A program made the translations under genes and the position numbers. From Desulfobacter curvatus DSM 3379 (GTDB taxonomy: Bacteria > Desulfobacterota > Desulfobacteria > Desulfobacterales > Desulfobacteraceae), in assembly GCF_000373985.1 (NCBI RefSeq), contig NZ_KB892919.1, positions 1-8,330 on the forward strand: a DNA stretch of 8,330 nucleotides, given 5' to 3'. Every line of letters starts with the position of its first letter. Within the stretch, counting starts at the first letter, position 1. The notes below the pieces were generated by a model. That model saw nothing but the letters and a program-made list of their open reading frames with translations. It had not been told where the DNA came from and made no database searches. Below, piece after piece: positions 1 to 5,149 of the stretch.

Positions 1-113
1 CAACTCCCATGTATGCATTGATCAAGTGATACATGAGACGTTAAACGTTCTGTCGCCTTTTTCCCTAAATTTTTTGATTATCAGCGATTACAACAGATTT
101 TGCTGACGTTTAG

Positions 114-159
114 GTGGGGGATTTTGGGGTGGCCACAAGTGGGGGAGTTTGGGTGGCCA
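114..159 (+). repeat. Two G-rich direct repeats, IS21-end-like
   Basis: Two near-identical units, GTGGGGGA followed by TTTTGGGGTGGCCA (114-135) and by GTTTGGGTGGCCA (139-159), lie in tandem with a start-to-start distance of 25 bp. Tandem G-rich repeats with a GGTGGCC or GGTGGTC core are, as I recall, typical of the ends of some IS21-family insertion sequences, where they act as transposase binding sites. No istA or istB coding sequence is visible, so any element would lie mostly left of position 1 or be a remnant. The repeats are seen directly; the family assignment is inference. Confidence 0.45.
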
Positions 160-168
160 TCCGGGAAA

Positions 169-344
169 ATGTTCAAAACTATGTTCATAAAAGGTCAATA
201 AAGATAACACCATGTTAAAAAGCCATTGATTACTATGTTTAAAGCATGTTCAAAACAAACAAAAACCCACGTTAAAGAAGGATTTTAGCAATGTTCAAAA
301 AGAATGCTTGATTGTCTAAAAATAAGTTGAAAAAATGTTGAAAA
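169..344 (+). repeat. Iterated ATGTTCAAAA-like decamers, about 11 bp phasing
   Basis: Copies of ATGTTCAAAA or close variants start at 169 (exact), 181 (ATGTTCATAA), 212 (ATGTTAAAAA), 235 (ATGTTTAAAG), 246 (exact), 269 (ACGTTAAAGA), 291 (exact) and 335 (ATGTTGAAAA). A weaker copy, AGGTTCAAAA, starts at 398. Start-to-start distances are 12, 31, 23, 11, 23, 22 and 44, mostly close to multiples of 11. All copies face the same way, which would fit repeated protein binding on one face of the helix. I do not recognise the motif; it does not match the DnaA box. The AT-rich background could produce some of the weaker copies by chance. Confidence 0.45.
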
Positions 345-460
345 TTTTAAAACTATATCACTCTGGAGTCCTGGAAAAGGAAATCCGGGGTGATGTCAGG
401 TTCAAAAAAATAGATTGTATCGGTAGTTTTACAGAAGCTAAAAAAGAAAGTACGGCCCCC

Positions 461-3367
461 TTAAGACATAAAGGCTGCATCATAAATTTGCGCGACTTTG
501 GCAGCCTGCTCACTGAACAGTTCCTCTTCAACTGTGGCAGACCGCTCCTGAAGCGTGAGGCGGTGTATGGCCTTTCGCATGCTCACATAAGTGTTCTGGA
601 GAATGCTGCTCTCCTCACCGGATATCAGGGCATCCACACTCAAGGCCTGGAGCAGGCGGACATTATCCGTCCATTCCACAACATCAGGATAATCACAGGC
701 ATGGCGCAGCACAAGATATTGAACAAGAAATTCAATATCCACAATTCCGCCCCGGCCCTGCTTGAGATTAAATAGCCCGGGTTCGTACTTTAACCGCTGC
801 TTGCGCATTCTTTCACGCATCTGACCAACTTCTTTTTTCAAGGTTGCATCATCGCGTTTACGGGTCAGGATGTTTTTGCGTATGGTATCAAAGCGTTTGA
901 ACAGTGTCGGATCACCGGCCACGGGGCGGGCCCGGATCAAGGCCTGGTGTTCAAATGTCCAGGCCTGGTCTTTCAGGTAATCCTCATAGGTTTGGATGTG
1001 GGTGATGATGGTGCCTGACTCTCCGCCCGGTCGAAGCCGCATATCCGCACCATAAAGGGTTCCTGCCGGGGTATGCATGGTCAGGGCATGGACAATGCGC
1101 TGGCCCAGATTGGAATAAAAACGGGTGATGTCCACGGACCGTTCCGCTCCGCTGGTGTATCCGGGTTCAGCATCAAAAATAAAAACCATATCCAGGTCGG
1201 ATTTATATCCCATTTCAAGGCCGCCGACTTTGCCGTAGGCAACGGCAATAAACCCGCATCCATCAACGCCCTTGCCTTCCATACCCTTGGGATATCCGTA
1301 TTTTTCGGTGATGATCTGCCAGGATGACGCCACCACCTGACCTAGAATGGTTTCAGCAATCCAGGTCAGATGATCACTGACCTTCATCAACGGGAAATTG
1401 CCTGATACATCTGCGGCTGCCACCCTGAGCGTATTGACCTGGCGAAAAATATTGAGCGCTTCCAGCAGGTATTCCGGATCATTTTGTGGAACACGGGCCA
1501 TAAGACTTTCCATTTCCCGTTCAAGCAGATCCCGTTTGGGCGGCGAATACAGGGTAACCGGATCCATCAGTTCATCTAAAAGTACGGGATGCCGGCTCAA
1601 AAACGAAATAATCCATGGGCTTTTGCGGGCAAGAACGATCAGGGTGTCAAGGGCGCCCTGATTTTCAATGAGCAATGACAGGTAACAGGTACGCCGTTCA
1701 ATGGTTGCCACAAGATCTAGGAGTTTGGCCATCACCTCTTCCGCATCCGGGTGCTCACCGGCTTTTTTAATCAGCCGGGGTACCAGCCGGGCCAATTTTT
1801 TGCGCCCGGTCTGGGAAAGCTGACGGGTATTGGGATGCGCTGCCAGGGCTTTAAGAAGCCGCACCACAGATCCTGTATCCTCATAACCGGAAATAGAGAG
1901 ATCTTCGCTTTGAAACTGGGCATCGGTGATACTGTCCCATATCCGTTCCAATTCCTGGCTGCTGTTGTCTTTGTCCTGATCATCATCTTGTACTAAAAGC
2001 CTAGAAAAATGTTTGTGCACAACACCCTGTGTCCTGGACAGTTCAGCATAAAAAGCCTTTTCATCATCATATCCCATGGACAGGGCAAGGATGTGCCGCT
2101 GAACCGGATCTTCGGGGATGTTGTGGGTCTGCCGGTCCTGGTATTCCTGGAGCCTGTTTTCCACAAGCCGCAAAAAATGATAGGCCTCTTTGAGTTCTTC
2201 ACACACTTTTTTATCGATCAGTTTTTTTTCTACCAAGGTGTCCAGAATCTGTAATATGGGTCTGGCCTGGAGCGCCGGTTCCACCCCGCCTCTAATGAGC
2301 TGAAAAAGCTGGCCGAAAAATTCAACTTCCCTGATACCGCCGGCCCCGATTTTGATATTGTGTTTCAATCTGGCATTTTTCACCTGCAATGTTATGCGCT
2401 GTTTCATATCCCTGAAGGAATCAAAGGAGCCGTAATCCAGATATCTGCGGAAAATAAAGGGCTTAAGGGATTGAATAATTGTGTCGCCCGCCGCAATATC
2501 CCCTGCCACCGGACTTGCCTTGATCATGGCATAGCGCTCCCACTCCCGGCCCTGGGATTGGTAATAATATTCAAAAGCATTGGCATCCATGACCAGCGGC
2601 CCGCTGTCCCCGAACGGCCGCAGGCGGGTATCCACCCGGTAAAAATGGGTGGCGTTATCCATTGAAAACAACTTGATAAATTCCCGGCATAGTTTTGTGA
2701 AGAATTCATCATTGGATATGGATCTGTCCCCATCCGTCTGACCCGGACTGGGGAATACGAAAATAAGATCAATATCCGAAGAAAAATTCAACTCGCCGGC
2801 TCCAAGCTTACCCATGCCCAGCACCACAATGTTCTGGGCATTGCCGTCACTGTCCCTTGGTGTTCCCCATTTTTGGATCAAAACCGGGTACAATTGTTCA
2901 AAACCAAAGGAGATGCAGGCACAGGCAAGATCGGACAGATCGGCCATGGTTTCGGACAATGGTGCCGCACATGTAAGATCCCGCCAGGCAATGCGAATGA
3001 TTTCATACACCTTGAATTCAAGCAGCCGGGCTTTGAGCCCTGTACTATCCTGATCCTCCCCAATAAAAGCCGAAAGCTTCTTTTTAATGTCACCCGGCGC
3101 ATAGGAGGTGTCAAGATCACCGCTTTTACCAAGCCGTTCAAGTATCAAGGGGTTTGCTGCAATATGTTCAGCCGTAAAGGAGCTGAACAGCATCACCTTG
3201 GTAAAATCTTGGGGTTTGACAGGCAATTGGCTGATATCCTGGATATCCCCGGCGGAAAAATAATTTTGAATTCGCTGCTGCAAAGCCTTGGAAAGGGTTT
3301 GGGAAAGGGCAGGAAAAACACTTGAGATTAACTGTTCTATGGCTTTTGGGGTCATGGTATGTTTCAC
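461..3367 (-). CDS. glnE: Bifunctional glutamine synthetase adenylyltransferase/deadenylyltransferase
   Basis: A cytosolic nitrogen-control enzyme: it attaches AMP to a tyrosine of glutamine synthetase to inactivate it and removes AMP to reactivate it, steered in known members by PII and glutamine. The 968 residues are close to the E. coli length (946) and contain both halves. The first nucleotidyltransferase core is at 184-205 (GMGKLGAGELNFSSDIDLIF; metal-binding D198 and D200), with RLRPFGDSG near 248 and GGIREVEF at 343. The second is at 711-732 (YGKVGGLEMGYKSDLDMVFI; D724 and D726), with RLRPGGESG near 777 and GGIVDIEF at 873. By family knowledge the first core deadenylylates and the second adenylylates. 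The start is uncertain: a GTG at 3367 or an ATG four codons later at 3355; neither has a strong ribosome binding site, though GAGTG lies about 10 bases before the ATG. It lies 104 bases after the DAC-domain gene on the same strand, possibly one transcript. No key residue appears missing. Confidence 0.97.
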   Translation of the reverse strand: MKHTMTPKAIEQLISSVFPALSQTLSKALQQRIQNYFSAGDIQDISQLPVKPQDFTKVMLFSSFTAEHIAANPLILERLGKSGDLDTSYAPGDIKKKLSAFIGEDQDSTGLKARLLEFKVYEIIRIAWRDLTCAAPLSETMADLSDLACACISFGFEQLYPVLIQKWGTPRDSDGNAQNIVVLGMGKLGAGELNFSSDIDLIFVFPSPGQTDGDRSISNDEFFTKLCREFIKLFSMDNATHFYRVDTRLRPFGDSGPLVMDANAFEYYYQSQGREWERYAMIKASPVAGDIAAGDTIIQSLKPFIFRRYLDYGSFDSFRDMKQRITLQVKNARLKHNIKIGAGGIREVEFFGQLFQLIRGGVEPALQARPILQILDTLVEKKLIDKKVCEELKEAYHFLRLVENRLQEYQDRQTHNIPEDPVQRHILALSMGYDDEKAFYAELSRTQGVVHKHFSRLLVQDDDQDKDNSSQELERIWDSITDAQFQSEDLSISGYEDTGSVVRLLKALAAHPNTRQLSQTGRKKLARLVPRLIKKAGEHPDAEEVMAKLLDLVATIERRTCYLSLLIENQGALDTLIVLARKSPWIISFLSRHPVLLDELMDPVTLYSPPKRDLLEREMESLMARVPQNDPEYLLEALNIFRQVNTLRVAAADVSGNFPLMKVSDHLTWIAETILGQVVASSWQIITEKYGYPKGMEGKGVDGCGFIAVAYGKVGGLEMGYKSDLDMVFIFDAEPGYTSGAERSVDITRFYSNLGQRIVHALTMHTPAGTLYGADMRLRPGGESGTIITHIQTYEDYLKDQAWTFEHQALIRARPVAGDPTLFKRFDTIRKNILTRKRDDATLKKEVGQMRERMRKQRLKYEPGLFNLKQGRGGIVDIEFLVQYLVLRHACDYPDVVEWTDNVRLLQALSVDALISGEESSILQNTYVSMRKAIHRLTLQERSATVEEELFSEQAAKVAQIYDAAFMS

Positions 3368-3410
3368 TCATTCATAATTTTTATAAAAAAGTCTGGATAA
3401 GTTACTAAGA

Positions 3411-3478
3411 TCTTTCAAGCTTTATTGTGGACTGAGCCTGGGTGTTAATAAACCAGTTCAGCCCATGGCTGTTATTGG
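3411..3478 (-). repeat. Structured intergenic repeat, copy A
   Basis: This segment in the gap between the DAC-domain gene and glnE is related to 5024-5086. On the minus strand both copies begin CCAATAAC, continue through a CATGG-centred palindrome and a CTGG block, share a CACC-AGG and CCACAA stretch, and end GAAAGA. In copy A, CCAATAAC includes the last codon and TAA stop of the DAC-domain gene. A hairpin forms from 3428-3430 with 3463-3465, 3432-3435 with 3458-3461, and 3438-3441 with 3453-3456, with an 11-base loop. An overlapping near-palindrome, CAGCCCATGGCTG, lies at 3459-3471. No T-run follows, so it is not a standard intrinsic terminator. Confidence 0.6.
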
Positions 3479-4908
3479 TTTGCAGCAACCCATTGTTCCA
3501 AGGGCATGGGTATATTGCATATGAGAGAGGTTTCCTGTTTCCATCTGGTTTTTAGTACCGTCCCTCCCTTCATGACCGAGACCAGGGTGTCGGATGAGAC
3601 AACGATTACAATAACATTTTCGTGTTCTGCCGTGAACCGCAAAGCCGAATTGAACCTGGCACCCCTGGCCCTGTTTTCACCGGGCACATTCCTGCCTTGC
3701 AAAAGACAGGCAAATCCATACAGCTTCACATCAGCCCCTATGTGCAGCGCCCCGTCCACCTTGGACAGGGATTTGGCCAGGTCATAATTATCCTGATTTT
3801 TCAGGTCCAGGGGGTGCAGCAGTGAATGACCCATAATAAATACCGGGGGGTCATTCAGGTCAATCACAATGCTGCATCCATGCCGGTGGCCGGCAGCATT
3901 GTGAACAATCCCGGTAACGACTTTAAATAAAGCAGTAACCTTTTCAGCATCCATATCAGCGTCCATTAATGCCTCTTCCACCTGAACCAGCTTTTCTTTA
4001 TGCGTGGTAGATTTAAAGCTGCCGTCGGAAAAAGAGCACACCAACTCATCATTGAGTGCCAGAAAACCGTATCCGCCTCTAAAATCCACTTCAATGGAAA
4101 AATCCGGATGATCTTCTCTGGTGATGCCGATAATCGTATTTTCAGTGGCAACCAATTTCAAATCTGAATATTCAACCGACACAAGCAGCTTTCTGATATG
4201 CTTGACATTCTCCAGGCACGGTTGCTCTGCCTCTGGAAGCTCTAAAATAAAATTCATTTTGGGGATGGATTCTTTTTCCACAAAAATCAGCTTACCCCTT
4301 GGCCATTCTCCTTCTTCCGGCGTTCTTGAAATTTTAAGCACAGCCTCTAAAATCGGGTAAACCCGCATTCTGGTATCCCAGCCGATCCGGACATTCATTT
4401 CATCCACAATAAAATCTCTGACCGCATGGGTGGCGTATTCCTTGAGAAAAGAGCCGGAAATACCTGTGTACAATTCTGCTTCATTGGCGATGTCGTGGGA
4501 AAATCTGTAAACCGCATGCTCCAGCCACCGCTCGGTTGGACCTATGGTACACATGTCCGGGTGGTGGTCGGTAAACCACATCTGATACACGATGGAGCTT
4601 GATCTGCCGCCATAGGATATCAGTCCGGCCAGCCCAAGATTTTTTTCGGGAATCAAATTGCTGAATTTCTTTTTGTCATATTTGATAAAACACTTGGTTC
4701 GCCAATCATCTGAATCAATATACAACTCTTTGAATTTGGGCTCGTGCCCGGCCAAAAGATTCTGGGGATCAAAGATATAGATGGGATCGTCGGGTGCGAC
4801 AGCATAAATCACTGCAGCCCTGCTGGGCCCGGAAAAAAGAGTCAGGCCCTCTCTCAATCCCTCTAAAGTTTCCGTTATACACCTGCGGATAAAGCCTTGG
4901 TTTGCCAA
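3472..4908 (-). CDS. DAC (DisA_N-like) domain protein, putative variant diadenylate cyclase
   Basis: The 478-residue protein has a C-terminal domain (about 325-455) that follows the diadenylate cyclase pattern, the fold making cyclic di-AMP from ATP. It has GCSIVID (344-350), the DGA motif at 385-387, then, at the expected distance of about 30 residues, GARFNSA at 416-422 where canonical enzymes read G-T/A-RHRAA, then VIVIVVSSDTLVSVMKGG, matching the usual closing strand and turn. The DGA is intact, but the RHR position is RFN (R418, F419, N420), so activity or product could differ. Residues 1 to about 320 match nothing I can name; sensor domains called DACNV, DACNG, DACNH or DACNK are known N-terminal to such DACs and this may be one. 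I see no signal peptide or membrane segment. The start is TTG, supported by GGGAG 9 bases upstream. It sits between the TOTE gene (241 bases upstream) and glnE (104 bases downstream), all on one strand. Confidence 0.82.
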   Translation of the reverse strand: MANQGFIRRCITETLEGLREGLTLFSGPSRAAVIYAVAPDDPIYIFDPQNLLAGHEPKFKELYIDSDDWRTKCFIKYDKKKFSNLIPEKNLGLAGLISYGGRSSSIVYQMWFTDHHPDMCTIGPTERWLEHAVYRFSHDIANEAELYTGISGSFLKEYATHAVRDFIVDEMNVRIGWDTRMRVYPILEAVLKISRTPEEGEWPRGKLIFVEKESIPKMNFILELPEAEQPCLENVKHIRKLLVSVEYSDLKLVATENTIIGITREDHPDFSIEVDFRGGYGFLALNDELVCSFSDGSFKSTTHKEKLVQVEEALMDADMDAEKVTALFKVVTGIVHNAAGHRHGCSIVIDLNDPPVFIMGHSLLHPLDLKNQDNYDLAKSLSKVDGALHIGADVKLYGFACLLQGRNVPGENRARGARFNSALRFTAEHENVIVIVVSSDTLVSVMKGGTVLKTRWKQETSLICNIPMPLEQWVAANQ

Positions 4909-4917
4909 ACAGGAATT

Positions 4918-4922
4918 CTCCC
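4918..4922 (-). promoter_or_regulatory. Ribosome binding site fixing the TTG start of the DAC gene
   Basis: The minus strand reads GGGAG, then a 9-base spacer, then TTG at 4908. This is the only well-placed purine-rich site near the beginning of the frame and supports the rare TTG start. Confidence 0.7.
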
Positions 4923-4997
4923 TTTAATGCTGTAACCTTATTTATGTATGAATATTTGTTTACTAAAGAACATGGCGTTTCTCAATAGCATTTATCT

Positions 4998-5029
4998 GAA
5001 AGAACTGAACGGACCGATTCGTTTCTTTC
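4998..5029. other. Bulged hairpin in the DAC gene leader region
   Basis: GAAAGA (4998-5003) pairs with TCTTTC (5024-5029) and AACG (5008-5011) pairs with CGTT (5020-5023), giving ten pairs, a four-base bulge and an eight-base loop. Neither strand shows a following T-run, so it is not a clear terminator. It overlaps the end of repeat copy B and would lie in the leader of a transcript entering the DAC-domain gene. It could be an attenuator-like structure or chance. Confidence 0.3.
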
Positions 5030-5086
5030 ATTATTTGTTGTGGCCCAACCTCGGTGAAAGACCAGGTCGGCCATGGCCGTTATTGG
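5024..5086 (-). repeat. Structured intergenic repeat, copy B
   Basis: This is the partner of 3411-3478, here between the TOTE gene and the DAC-domain gene. It has the same order of blocks on the minus strand: CCAATAAC, a perfect 12-bp palindrome CGGCCATGGCCG (5068-5079), GACCTGG, CACCGAGG, CCACAA and GAAAGA. The hairpin is 5041-5045 with 5069-5073, 5048-5051 with 5064-5067, and 5053-5054 with 5062-5063, with a seven-base loop. Several stem positions differ from copy A but remain paired. A further inverted pair, TTGGCC (5083-5088) and GGCCAA (5103-5108), overlaps its edge. Confidence 0.6.
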
Positions 5087-5126
5087 CCGTATACCATGGC
5101 AGGGCCAAGCCAGTCCGGGTAATTAT

Positions 5127-5147
5127 TTAATGTACACCTGTCAACAT
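5127..5147 (-). other. Six-codon ORF with good ribosome binding site after the TOTE gene
   Basis: The last codons of the TOTE gene contain AGGAGA, and an ATG follows the TAA stop at a good distance (5147). The frame reads MLTGVH and stops. It looks like the start signal of a once-coupled downstream gene that has been lost, a tiny leader peptide, or coincidence. No longer reading frame with recognisable content continues from it before repeat copy B. Confidence 0.25.
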
Positions 5148-5149
5148 TT

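Larger units (their letters stand above)
1..460. other. Non-coding flank downstream of glnE with repeats
   Basis: I find no convincing gene here. A frame is open from position 2 to a stop near 106 on the plus strand, but its translation resembles nothing I recognise and it has no start in the window. The stretch contains G-rich direct repeats (114-159) and a cluster of ATGTTCAAAA-like decamers (169-344), listed separately. It is AT-rich from about 160 to 350. No clear terminator for glnE is visible. The plus-strand ATG at 335 opens a frame that runs into the antisense of glnE and is not believed. Confidence 0.6.

Noticed and set aside
169..344. CRISPR array or replication origin interpretation of the decamer cluster
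   Set aside because: Repeats are only 10 bases with irregular spacers, unlike CRISPR, and they do not match the DnaA box consensus.
353..460. Open frame continuing in register for about 35 codons past the glnE stop
   Set aside because: glnE already has normal length and the added residues do not resemble a GlnE C-terminus; readthrough is not indicated.
430..480. Possible glnE terminator (CCTT/AAGG stem with a later T-rich run on the minus strand)
   Set aside because: The stem is only four or five pairs and the T-rich run begins too far downstream for a normal intrinsic terminator.
335..775. Plus-strand 146-residue reading frame
   Set aside because: Most of it is antisense to the well-supported glnE 3' end, it has no clear ribosome binding site, and the translation shows no recognisable domain.
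2873..3325. Plus-strand 150-residue reading frame
   Set aside because: It lies wholly antisense to glnE, whose protein is conserved through this part; open antisense frames are expected there.
4935..5000. Sigma-70 promoter for the DAC gene (TTGAGA, 17 bases, TAAACA on the minus strand)
   Set aside because: The -10 match is only three of six bases, which is too weak in AT-rich DNA to report as a feature.
4948..5130. Plus-strand 60-residue reading frame in the TOTE-DAC gap
   Set aside because: There is no ribosome binding site and no similarity I recognise, and it runs through the repeat and hairpin sequences of the gap.
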